NCBI GenBank assembly: GCA_902805475.1
Contig: CADCSX010000003.1
Location: 248,001 to 312,000 of the forward strand
Direction: 5' to 3'
Source of the DNA: Entonaema liquescens
Taxonomy: Eukaryota; Ascomycota; Sordariomycetes; Xylariales; Xylariaceae
DNA length: 64,000 nt
The notes below the pieces were generated by a model that was given only the letters and a program-made list of their open reading frames with translations, was not told the origin of the DNA and made no database searches. A program made the position numbers and the translations under genes. Of the stretch, positions 46,453-57,940 are shown one piece after another; position 1 is the stretch's first letter; every line of letters begins with the position of its first letter.

Positions 46453-47708
46453 TGTCACGAGGCAAACCAAAAGGTGAGGACACAACTTCGTTGTTCCGCA
46501 AGGAACTCTAACTAGGGAAGCTCTGAAGTCAGAGCTATACATACAAAACAGTTTCTTTGTTCTAAGGAGGTCTCATGTCAGAGATGAGCCCGTGAGTGAG
46601 GTCATACGTAGAGTGAATACAGGAAGCAGCAGCGTGGCTGCTGTGTGGTAGCAGATAGTAATGGTGATCTATTAACGCTTAACCTCCTAACTAGTAGCGA
46701 GGGCGCGGAGCGCCCCTTATATATGATATGTACTGTAGATCTATCCCTAATTCTGACTAGCTATCCTTAGACCCCTGACATCTCAAGTGAGACCCCTGAC
46801 AGACGGTCCGAGTTATGGGGGAAGCCATGAGACCCTTAGGTACGTCAAACGATAAATACCTAATCTCAAATAAGTCTAAGACAGGGCTCACAAGTCTCCG
46901 GCGTCAATAATATATGCATCAACTTCTATAGTGTCAAGTTTATTTTTACTGTTATAGGATGTTTCTAGTAAGGAATTAATTATATTCCAAGTCCACGCTT
47001 ATACCTTCACATAGTTAAGAACATCCTGTGTTTGAAAGTATCAGCCACTACCTTCGCGATGTAGGATCTCAATGGAACAAAAATATTAGTATAAGTAAAA
47101 TAGCTTGCCTTCAATCATAGATATACTCAAACGACTTTTAACTTTATCCGTTCATTTACTTGAATCTTTTGCCCTATATATAGGTTTCATTATACCTATT
47201 TTATAATTATTGTCAACTCAGCCAATATCACTTGTGACGTCATTCGAGATTGGCATTTAACATAGCGAATTATATGGATTAAGAATTATAGAAGTAATTT
47301 GATTGGTTAGCTGAGCCTTTTGCTGATAAACAGCAAAGAAAATCCCGACAAACTCGATATATCTGGTGTTGGCACGGCTGGATTCCGCATGGAAGGGTTC
47401 ATAAACTACTAGATTATACGAAGTGTTACACAACGTCATGTCCAATGGTTTAGGCTGATAACGTCGGATCAAGTCGAACTGAGAAGGTCTTTGACCTTCT
47501 GCTAGCTTCTATATATCTAAGCATGCAGCTCGAAAAATAACTTGAGTGAGTGGGCAGGACTTTAGACTGTGTCAGGGGTTTCACTTGAGACCCCTTTAGA
47601 ACAAAAAAGCTGTTTGGTATGTATAGCTCTGAAGTCAGAGCTACCTTAGTTAGAGTTCCTTGCGGAACAACGAAGTTGTATCCTCACCTTCTAGTTCGCC
47701 TCGTGACA
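46453..47708. mobile_element. 1256-bp element with ~123-bp terminal inverted repeats (non-autonomous)
   Basis: The left end (46453-46575) and right end (47586-47708) are inverted copies, with about one mismatch per ten bases. Both start TGTCACGAGGC and include AACTTCGTTGTTCCGCAAGG, AACTCTAACTA, the dyad AGCTCTGAAGTCAGAGCT and TTGTTCTAA..GGTCTCA. The interior has no transposase-like frame. A GGGCGC-GGA-GCGCCC hairpin lies near 46705, and extra copies of a TCTCAAGTGAGACCCCTGACA-like sequence occur near 46777. GG flanks both sides; no longer target duplication is certain. It is best read as a non-autonomous DNA transposon of unknown superfamily. Confidence 0.75.
46519..46536. repeat. 18-bp subterminal dyad in left TIR
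   Basis: AGCTCTGAAGTCAGAGCT is an 8-bp inverted repeat around a 2-base centre. The same sequence occurs in the right TIR near 47625-47642. Such dyads can be transposase-binding or hairpin sites. Confidence 0.6.
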
Positions 47709-50700
47709 GGCTTTTCCGCAACTTCATAAATGCGGTGGGGATCACGACAATAGGGGATGGGGCAACTCGGGTTGCCTGTGGTAAAAGCTGCACACTAAAT
47801 GCAGATATACGTGGTGGATATTGTGTGCTTCCATGCTGATGACAATAATCTATGCCTAGGACCTTTATGACCTAGAAAGTGATGCGGCACGTGGAAGGAG
47901 TACGGCACCGTTGGAACTTGGTGATGCGGCGGCCCGATGGTCGATTGCTGGCGCCGTACTGTTTTGGAGCGTAGCTATACCGAGCTCGATGGGACTACAA
48001 CCTACTGGATTTGTAGCGCCTACCCTGATCGGTATATTAGTTCCGCTACGTGTTCTAGCCCAACGTAATGTCAAGGCAGACAAACTTACGTTCAAGGCTT
48101 GGGCTTCCTGGACCATATCCCTGTACGCAATTTTCCTATCAAAGGTAGAGCGATGGACCATTTTGTATCAGGGTAGCTAAAAGACACATCCGTTAGGAAA
48201 CGTTGAGTAGGTAGTTTATGAGATCATAGACACCTAGGTATGCCTGGAAAGAGTTACCATCTCTTGTGTCTCCAAACAAATACTTGTGCTATCGAAAGCT
48301 AATCGATGTAATAGAGAATGATGGACAGGTACCTATCTAAGGATGGGGACGAATACACCATAGTTGCACGAGCTCATTACTTGTATTGCAAGAACTAAGT
48401 CAAGCCCCCCACACAAGGGAGAAGACTGAGATACTTTACTCGTTCTAGGTATCAGTCACTGGTAATAAAATTGGATATACATCAAGGGGGGTTGGCAGTC
48501 ATGATCTCACTGATATGATACAAATGTGAGCATTTACAATTGCTAAGATCCTTCGGTTTGAAGCATTAGCTTAAAGGGGTGAAAACACGTAGGCCTTTGC
48601 TTTGAGTTATATCAAGTATGATCGCCCTAAAAGGCCTTGGTTCATGCGTGTTCTTCAAGGCGGTATTAAATCAATCGCCGATACTAGAAGAACGCAACCA
48701 ATAGGAGCTTGCCGTGTATAACAGCCGATGACTCAGCATCTAACAACTCATCATCAACAGGAGGAGGTAGCTTCCAGCACGAAGTACTGCTCATGAAATT
48801 GGTTGGCTGACCATCACACTATTTTCAATAGGTGGGCATCGAGATTCGGTCTAGACCCTTTCAACAGTTAGATCATCGATTCTGTCTGTATAGGTTAGGT
48901 ACGTAGCATCACATTACACACCTGTTGGCCAAGGAGCCGTAGAACCAAACAGTACAAAGTTCATTCCCCCTTATCCTATTTTATTGGACTTCTTCTGGTA
49001 TCCACTCTACGACTATAACCAGCTCTGGTATATTTCAAGTTACATCACAAGACTTTAGGAGCGGTGGAAATTTGAATTACCTACCTAGGTCAGCACCATA
49101 CCTCTATGCATACCGGTAGGTATATTGTGGAAGGTTCTTCTTGCTTCTCGAAGTCTGGCTTTAGTTAGAACCATCCGAGGCCATATGTAACAGGAATAGA
49201 AATACCGCGTGGCTGGTTGAATCATATGCATTAGGTATTAATGTAACAGAACACGGTCGAACCTTGGTGTAGATTTGCCCCTCTGAGAAGCATAATATGA
49301 GGTACGAGCATAAAGAAAATATTAGGAACGCCCTTAATAAGTATTTCCTAGTATCCACATAAACATTCGGTTGGCTCTTATGAACATGTATTCCTGCGAT
49401 ATGGGGGGGGGAGAAGTATTCTCCGTCAGGGGCACCCCTTTCTTGCCCTACTTAACAAACAGTTAGGACGAATAAACTCTAACTCCTGCTTGCACAATTC
49501 CCTTAACAAGGACCATGATGCCTATCATTGTTACTTAACCGCAAGGACTACTCTAGTTTTGGTAGAATTCTCTTAGTTTATAGTGCATTTCAGCCTGGGT
49601 ACACAAATAGAGATACTTTACAGCTGAAATATCAGGAGGAGGAGTAATACTTCAGGAGTTAGCCCCCCGAAATGGCAAGTAATATATAACTCTGTATTAC
49701 CCAGAATAGATCTGACCCGTATTGGGGTTTGGTACTCAATCGAAGCTTCTCTGGGTATTCTACGGGACATGCCCAGAGTTGTCCACAAATAGGAGCTAGG
49801 ATATGTAGAATCTTCCGGATCTAGGCATCGGCACGTACCGACAACCTTCTAGAAAAACAGCAGATGAACAGCATCTTTAAGCAGTCGTACCAGCAGCACG
49901 GGTGTTTATGCACCCCCTTGAAACAGTTCTGGGCAATATAGGCTTTCGTGGGTGATCTACATGTGCCGAACCACTCACGCCCATCTAATTTTTGACCAGG
50001 TCTCCTTATTTCCGTCTCAAATGCCGGAGAGTCTTATTTTTCAATGGCGAACACCTGCTCGCATGTCTCGGCGGCCGAAGCAAACCCCGTCACGAACGAC
50101 AGTGGCGCCTTTTTCCCGTCCCGCATCAAATTTTGTTGGATTCGACGGTACGTGCCGTCTACCTTCGACGCCTTGCAGGAGGCCGTCTGGCTGGTGCATA
50201 GGGTATTGATCTTCGGATGCTACAGCGGCCCGTCGTCGCGGCCTCTGGTCGTGTTCAGGGGTCTAGCCCCTTTGTACGATTCGCCACTGCGTAGCGTCCA
50301 TGCCGTCTAGCGAGATCCGCTGCGTAGCTGATAGGCCGCGATTCCCATACAGCATGATAACCCCTCACTCATCCTACCGGCTCGCTTCCGACACGATCTT
50401 CCAGGACATGTATAAGCGAGCTGACGGGACGAACCTCGCCAGCGTAATGCGAGTGATTCTATGGCGATGTCTCAAAGGTTCTCACGGTGTTGCACACCGG
50501 CCGCTGTGGTGTTGGCTACCCCGCTTGGCGACATATAGAATTGACGTGCTAAGATGGAATATGAATGGATCGTTAGGGGATGTGATGAATCTTAGGTAAG
50601 GGTGATGGAGGTGATAATGCAAAACCTCTCGGTCCCGTGCCGGATGCGATGCAGGCCCACCCGAATTAGTACGTTACTTATGTCGTTGAGAGATTGCTAC

Positions 50701-52041
50701 CTTTATAGGACGACGCCCCCTAATTTATCCTGAGGCTGCATGATGTATGCAAGCACTATATAACCCCTGTCCAGATAAGATCGAAGACGTGGTGCCCCGG
50801 TAGGTATCATGTATATGTTATGGTTGAGATTCGGATAAATAGAGTCTTGGCTTTTGCTTTTTCCAGGTCCAACTTCGGCGGCTCTACGCAGAATCATCCG
50901 GCCATAAGAGTATTGCTACGTAGCACAACGCTGTGAGGGACCAGCTTGGCACCTTATAAATCGAGGAGGCTCTTCACATGTCGAATTTGTCATGACCTTT
51001 AGATCGAAATTCGATCTCCGAATTCGGTAGAAAATTTCAAATACAACGACTCCGGATTGTCCAATTCGACGCAAGCTCGTTGGATCAACGCACCGAATAT
51101 GCGAAACACTATACAGAGGGTTAAGGTGTCTTAAACGACTATACAAGTGTAGACTCAATTGCCGTTATCTTTGTTACCTAATATATTTCATGTTAGATGT
51201 TCGACAACGTATGATTATGAATAGGACGACGTGGCTTCATTGCCAATCTAATTATCGTGAACTCGGTCTCATACAAGCCAACACAAGGACTCAAGAGAAT
51301 AGGTCTTCTAAGTTTAGAAAATCAACTACCTATGTGAACTCTTTGTAGCTGTGTGGCGTAGAAAGACGACCAATTAGAGCCGAGGTACCTCTCCTCATTG
51401 GGAAAGCAAGGGGATGTGTAGGTCGCAACTTGATTGGCTATTGGAAACAAGTGAAGACATAGGTAATGTAGTTCGTAGCACTCAAGTTTTACTCTTGGTC
51501 TATAGATCGAAACACTTCGAAGAAGTTATATTTTACATTATTATGGCTGTTCCTATTCTACTTATAGTTGGTAATATTTCCTGGGTTTGAGTTGATACGG
51601 TTATGTGTGACTTAGTTGGCTATGGCTCTCGCAACATTTTCTAGCAGCGAAACTTGGTCATTAGTTACATTGAACTAGCTAGATACTCATAATACAGTAA
51701 GCAATCTACCAATACTCTACTAATATATATAAACGCGCCGCACATGTATCTCGTCCATCTACCATCATCGTGCCGTATTGACATTCCCTCTGGAAAGAGA
51801 AAATAAAAGGAATAACAGAAAACGCTGCGTAAAAATGGTATGCAAACATGCTGTTTCCCCCCACGTAAAAAACCAACCACCAAGAGAGCAGTAAATCAGT
51901 TTTTTTTGTCGTAAGCCGCGAGCCCAGCTCTAACACAACAACGCCGTTGCCCGCCGTCCCCGATACTATTATTAGTAGCATCATTAAGTTCGTCCTTTGA
52001 AGGACTTAGGTATATGGTATGAGTCTAAGTTTTTTTTTTCT
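47709..52041. other. Long gene-poor stretch
   Basis: About 4.3 kb. A minus-strand frame at 47865-48161 and a plus-strand frame at 47911-48180 overlap and have no clear family. CAGGTACCTATC occurs near 48326 and GAGGTACCTC near 51384. A patch at about 50034-50560 is visibly richer in G+C and CpG and holds a 61-codon minus-strand frame (50034-50219) of protein-like composition without a start codon. A frame at 51706-51984 downstream of the P450 is hydrophobic but featureless. No gene is supported. Confidence 0.45.
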
Positions 52042-53795
52042 TCACTGCTGCACCTCCTTCTCGCTGCTCTTTCGCGAGATGTACACTTCGAGGCCTTCCT
52101 GGACCACGAAGAAGGTCGCCTTCGCCTTTAGCTCTCGGCCCGGGTAGACCAGCTCGAACTCGAAGTCGCGGAGCAGGCGAGGGATCACCTTATTAATTTC
52201 GAGGAGTGCTAAGTTTCGTCCGATACAGACGTGAGCGCCACCACCAAACTATTATTAACGTTAGTATCTAGTGCTTGAGGGTTAATTACTAAATCTTCAT
52301 GAGGTAACATACCTGGAACATGTATCGCTCCATGACCTTAGCATTCTCGGGGTCCTCGAGCCAGCGTTCCGGGCGGTAGTAGTCGGCATCCTGGCCGAAG
52401 GTGGCCTTGTCACGGTGCAGGACCCAGCCGTTAAGAGCCAGTCGTGTACCACCAGGGATGTGACGGCCCTCAATCTCAATACCCTCCGGGGGTACGTATC
52501 GTGCGATGTTAACACCGACCGCGGGACGCATGCGCATTGCCTCCTTCAGGCACGCCTGGAAGTATGGCAAGTTCTGAGCTTCAGTCCACTCGATATTACC
52601 CTGTGCCGAAATCGTTCCATCACGTGCCGCCGTATCAATCTCCTCTACTAACTTGGCGAGTACCTTAGGGGCAGATAGGACGTGCCAGAAAAACGATTGC
52701 ATGGTAGAGGCAGTTGAGTCCGAGCCAGCGAAGCTATGTCCGACGTGTCAGTTGATTGGGCTGCTGGGAATAGGGGGAGGTAGGTCAGTGTACTTACATA
52801 GCACCATGGGCTACAGCAAAGATGTCGCCCTCATGGAACTTCTTCTTATCCTTGAGGTGGCCCCTAATCAAAGACGATAGAAGGTCCTCGCGGCCATCGC
52901 CACTGGCACCCTTGCCATCACGCTCGACCTCAAAGGGGCGACGCTTCTCCATCTCCTCGCGGGCAATACGAGTAATGACCGCGTTGTTGGGGTCGAAGGC
53001 AGGAATCCATCTCCAGAGTGGGTTCCTCCTTAGTAGGCAATCAATCTCGGGGATTTGGCCAACAATGCCGTTATACTTCTGGCTGTTGTCGATGGTCTTG
53101 ATGGCGTTTTCCTTATCGACGCCAGCAGCTAAGAAGCCGAATGATCGTCCGAAAGCCACCTCACCAAGTACATCGAATGCGAAGAAGTGTAGCCAGTCAC
53201 CAAGGTTAACGATGGTGTTTCGGCCAGGGAGACCAGCCTGCTGGAACCCGGGGATTGCGGTGTCAGGGCAGAACTGGTCGAGCCGGCTGACGAGGAAGTC
53301 AATAGTGTCGTCAATGAAGGGGCTGAGTTGGCGCATGGCAGCCATGGAATACGGTACATTGGCCACCTTCTTCTTCATCGCATGCACGTCTTCGCGAATC
53401 TCGGTGAAGATGTCCGGATTCTCTGGGGGTGGGAAGACCGAGTAGAAGTCCGTCTTGTAGAAACGTTTTCCGGCTGAGAGAACATGACGAGCAACGGACG
53501 GGGAAGAAAAAGAGAGTTCGTTGGGAGAGATGCGTACGATGGGACCGTACTTTTGGTGCAGCTCAATATGATGCAGATGAGTTCGTTCCGATATGGTGGA
53601 CATAACTTTCCAGAGGCGACTAAAGGAGGCTAAGAAGGGACCAGGGTATTCGCGTAACGGTGAAGCATATCGCTTGTATAGGATCCGGAGGACGATGAAG
53701 AGTGGGATTAGGAACGGCCATTGCTCTTTGAAGATTCCCCATGCTGTGAGGAGAATCGTCCGCGTTGGGGAGATGGTAACCTCGTCGGCGCTCAT
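52042..53795 (-). CDS. Cytochrome P450 monooxygenase (pisatin-demethylase-like)
   Basis: Three exons: 52798-53795, 52313-52733 and 52042-52248; 541 aa. An N-terminal membrane anchor lies at about residues 25-42 (WPFLIPLFIVLRILY), then the EYPGPFLASFSRLW hinge. The I-helix oxygen-binding segment is AIFAGSDSTAS, the ExxR motif is EAMR, the PERF-like motif is RPERW, and the haem loop FGGGAHVCIGR has its ligand Cys at about residue 481. All hallmarks are intact. The overall look is of the fungal PDA-like P450s that hydroxylate or demethylate plant phenolics or take part in secondary metabolism; the substrate is unknown. It acts at the ER with a P450 reductase. No polyketide or terpene synthase adjoins it. 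Confidence 0.92.
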
Positions 53796-55120
53796 GGTGA
53801 AGAGCCTACGTGAGAAATGCGTATATATAAAAAGTGTATGGACAATTCTAGAGATACGCCTCTAGGCGGTAGGAGTTATGCAAATGGGTCGTGTTGAGAA
53901 TTTCCCTTGCGTTTACTTGGTACACGCTACTCCTGTTGAAGGAGTCCTCGTGGGATTCAAATATAGCAAACAAAAAATATATGACAGCAAGGCAAGTGAT
54001 GTCAAGACGTTGTTGATGAAGTAATAGCTTAATCAGACGAATTAATCAGAATCGTTAAGCAGACTCAGGGTCCTCAACAATCTGCGATCCCACCGTGGTC
54101 CAGATCTCCGGGCAATTTAGATATATGAATTACTCGTCAGTTCCTGCGGCGAGGTCGGGTAAATAGTACAGGAGTTCGTCGATATCCCACCTGATACACG
54201 ACGCTGTGTTCGTCCGTAGCTTATTCAAGCTTATTAACCTCGGCGCACCCGAGGTTGACCAATCAACGAATTGCCGAAGCCTCTGGTATACCTTCCTTGC
54301 TGTCGATGAAGACTTCAGACAAGAGGGCCTGGACACTATGTGGAGAGTCGACGTTGGAGAATTGCGGGGAGTATTCCACCATGGCAAGGATACCAGCTGA
54401 AGGCCCACGGGTAACAGAAAGGGTTACCAGAGGTGTGTCGGCAACTGAAATGAGACCGGTTGGATTCGAACTTTCATGGAGATGACCCTGGGGGTTGTCG
54501 TAGAAGCGTGATAAAACAAATGCCGGGGAAGCACTACGTAAAACGTGGTGTCCGAGTCCACACCCTCAAGCGAAGCTTGGCACCGGGGCCGTGGGTATGG
54601 GTGGATAGATATTTTTAATAACACCAATCATCATCTCTAGAAACGTCATCCGTTCCAACCCAGGCAACTATGTGGCAATCCGTTCACCTGGTTCGTTGAC
54701 AAGGTCGGTAGAGTTTAGATATTCATAGTCAATGAAATCATGCACTGATTCTGCATCATCTTGTGACATCCCCTACCTTTATCTATGTTTAGTAGGTATA
54801 TCCTGCAGAGGCACAGGGGCACAGATAAACCAATATGCGTATCTCATCGCGTCGAAAGTTCCCAACCGTGTAGACTCACCAAATTTACATAATACGTGCA
54901 TACAATAACAAAGCCAACATATCTAATCTACGCCGTCAGCATAAGAGAAGTTGGAATAAAACGTACGACTAGAGTCGTAATATGCCGTATCATTCATTGC
55001 ATTAACGAGTAACTATGCTTGGTATCATTCCGACCGTCCATCCCCCTTTTTTTTACTATTAGTCCGTAAGAAAAGCATGCGCGTTAAAAGCAGAAACTAA
55101 GCTGACGACCGCGCAGGGTA
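53796..55120. other. Intergenic stretch with possible gene remnant
   Basis: About 1.3 kb. On the minus strand, 54130-54630 holds several protein-like frames that follow one another with shifts. One reads FYDNPQGHLHESSNPTGLIS, which recalls the start of fungal ACC-synthase-like (PLP aminotransferase) proteins. It could be a decayed fragment, but the evidence is weak. The rest shows no gene. Confidence 0.35.
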
Positions 55121-56791
55121 TCACTCATCCCACTTTTTGGCTTCGGCGCCGTCAGGTGGTTGAGTCTGGTATGTCTTGCCCTTAGCCTCAGACCAACTTG
55201 TGCTGAGCGATGTACCGTTACTCTCAATGTAGCTCTTCATCATGGCACGTCTCGTATCATCGTCTGCATCCTTGTAGAGCTTCTGAAAGAACGAGTTTAC
55301 ATCGGCATCCTCCTTGGATTCGTCATCACCATCATCATCACCAATCCTATCCCAATTCACAGCTCCTTTCTTCGAAGAGGTAGGGTAGGCTTGGGCGCTA
55401 CCGACGGTTTTCGTTGAATCCGTCTTGCTAGTAGTTGGGGTAGAATCGCTAGCTTGCGTGGGGTTACCTTTGGGCTGAGTGGCGCCGCTCGCGCTCGCAG
55501 AAGACGATGTAGCTTCGGTTGCTGCGTTTGGGATCTCAGAAGATGCCTCATGCTCATCTAAGCCGGCTGCAAGCTTGTCCAACAGAGCACCATACCAAGC
55601 ATCCAGGTCGAGACTAACATCTGGAAGCTTGAGCTCTTCGGGATGATTGTACCTAAGAAAAAATGTTAGCGTTGTGAAGTCCTAGCATAAGCTCAACACA
55701 ACAGGATCGGATACGAACCCCAAACGAGAAATGAGTGTGGAGAATCGTTCGAACGAGGGGGCCGCCTTAGTGTTCCCCGCAATATTGGTGAATCCTTCGG
55801 AGTCTTCCCGTTGCAGCATGGGCCATTTGCCAGGCGTTTCCTTTTTAAGGACTAGCTCGACTTTCATCGACTTAACTGTGTGTTTGGTTTCAGCAGGCTT
55901 GACCTTGCCCCAGAGGTGGAGCTGGAGAGAGTCAGGGTTAAAGTCGGTATTTGAGATTGGTCCCATAACCACTTTTTGAGGCTGGGTGACCACGGTAAAA
56001 CGATCTGCTGGCACGTTCTTTACGAAGAAGTCGGCATTAATGGTAGTGTCTGTCTGATAGAAACTTGACCTGACACTTTTTACTACGAATGCAGTAGAAA
56101 ACTGCTTCCATATCTTCTCCCAGGCGTCACGTTTCGCGTCGTCATCACCACCTTGATTTGTCGTGGACGAAACAGTACGAGGTTCGGTACCAGCTTCATC
56201 GGATGGCTTAGGATATTTCGAAACATTTACCTTCAGGCTACGATGCCCAGCTGGTAAGTTTCCTAGATGGCTCAATGCTTGCATACGCCACGAAGTTGCC
56301 TGGTTTTTCAACGATGTATCTTTCGAATTTGTTTGGGATCCGCCCATTGCAGCAGCGATTCGCTGGTCTCTACCCAGCTTATCATCGTTGATATCACTCA
56401 CGCGAACGATATAGTCTCCATTTTCGTCAACTTTGTTCTGCTGGCCATCATCTTCAGTAGCCTTGGCTTTATCGACTAGCTTGGTGGCCCAAAAGGCACA
56501 TATATCAGCGTCTGCATAGCGACCCATGCGGAAAAGGGCAATTGCTCGTCTAAGCTGAGCCTCAGCCATTTGATCTCGGTTAGCGCGGGAGAAAGCTACT
56601 TGTAGAGCCTTCTCGGCATCGTGTAAGGCGAGGTCCAATTGATTAGTCCGCAGATATGCTTTGGAACGCTCAAGCAACCAGAGAGGAGCAGGGCGTTCCT
56701 TGAGAGCCTGGGATAGCTTCTCGATTCCTTCCGTATATTTTCCAGCAGCCACGGCCTTGGTGCCCTGATCGGCAAGGATGGCGGAAGACAT
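55121..56791 (-). CDS. sgt1: SGT1-like co-chaperone (TPR-CS-SGS)
   Basis: Two exons, 55719-56791 and 55121-55652, with a 66-base GTTCGT..TTAG intron; 534 aa. TPR units occupy about residues 1-120 (KYTEGIEKLSQALKERP; MAEAQLRRAIALFRMGRYADA). A CS domain lies around 215-310 (SSFYQTDTTINADFFVKNVP; LQLHLWGKVKP; VELVLKKETPGKWP). After a Ser/Thr-rich linker, a C-terminal SGS domain carries WDRI, VNSFFQKLYKDADDDTRRAM and the final ESNGTSLSTSW..KKWDE. SGT1 works with HSP90 and Skp1 in assembling SCF ligases and kinetochores. It is longer than yeast Sgt1 because of the linker. Confidence 0.94.
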
Positions 56792-57940
56792 GGTGACAAT
56801 CCTTAATTTGGAAAGGCTGTTGATAATTTAGTGAGGTAGTAGTAGTTGTTGTTGTTGTAGTAAGGGTAAGAGTGGGATAGAACGTGTGACACCTACGCCA
56901 AAACGGCTTTTTGCGACCGAATTTGGTAGATGGTGGATGGTAGATGATCACGAACTTGTATTGGGGGTTGTATTAAGGGTCGTATTGAATGTATTGATTG
57001 AGAAAAGCGACAGAATCACCAAAACTGCCAATCAATACCTGGGACAATACCTAGGTATTTATAGTCGTTCTAAAAGTGAACGTTCCCAAAATTGTTGTCT
57101 GAGCGTCTGAGCGTCTAAACAATCTTTGTGGTAATAAAAGTTGTGTTTGTTTAATAGCGTTGAATGCTTCACTTTGAAAATACCCAGGTGTAGGCCGATT
57201 CGCTTCAGCTCTAGTTACCTAAGAGTCAGAGCATATCGTGGAAGCTACTAGTCATAGTGGGGTTTCCTCCATTCTGCCGTATCTAGTGTATAGCTAAAGA
57301 TGGCAGGCGGTATTGTACTAACTAGGTTTAACCTAGGCTGTAAGTTGCAACCTGTCACTCACCGCCTATCGATAAGCCTACCCTTGAGGCTGCTAAGGTT
57401 AGCAAAAGCAAAAGCAAAAGCAAAAGCTCTATCCACAAAGGCTGACGTCGCCGCGTGAATGTAAACTATCCCATTTATCAAATACTAAATAGGTAGGTAC
57501 ACATTGACAATCCCCATTAGCTCTCCGAATTAAATTACAAGTAATATATTTCCAAAATCCACGACACTCTCGACCTTGACCCTGCAAAATATTAAGCTTA
57601 ATTAGTGAATCTAAATTAGTGGGTAGTTCTGTACCTCAATGTAGGAATACCTACGTCAGGGCTCCTACGTCAATGCTTCTACCTCCCACGCCCAGACAAG
57701 CACTATGATGAACGCAACCACCTGTCATAACATATGTATTCGGTATCAAGGTGAAATCCTATTAATGAAATTATCGTCACCGAAAATCAAAACCATCATA
57801 TGTGACATTAAGGATATTAGAATTAATTATTTATCCCACCCAGTAAACCTATCCTTACGTCATCGTCCTCTCGAATACAATTCTCAATTTTCACATGTCT
57901 CATACTAGACTTACACCCATTACCCATTACCTATCACCCA
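56792..57940. other. Intergenic stretch with simple repeats
   Basis: The SGT1 leader (with GTA/GTT triplet repeats near 56836-56860), then about 1 kb with no gene. It contains TACCTAGGTA near 57048 and a hexanucleotide repeat at 57402-57427. Confidence 0.5.
57402..57427. repeat. Hexanucleotide repeat (GCAAAA)n
   Basis: Four perfect copies of GCAAAA plus GC. Confidence 0.9.

Noticed and set aside
47865..48180. Protein gene on either strand
   Set aside because: Overlapping frames on both strands look superficially protein-like but no family motif, intron signal or start context supports one.
51665..51984. Hydrophobic 92-codon frame downstream of the P450
   Set aside because: Featureless, in the probable 3' region of the P450, and overlapped by a second frame.
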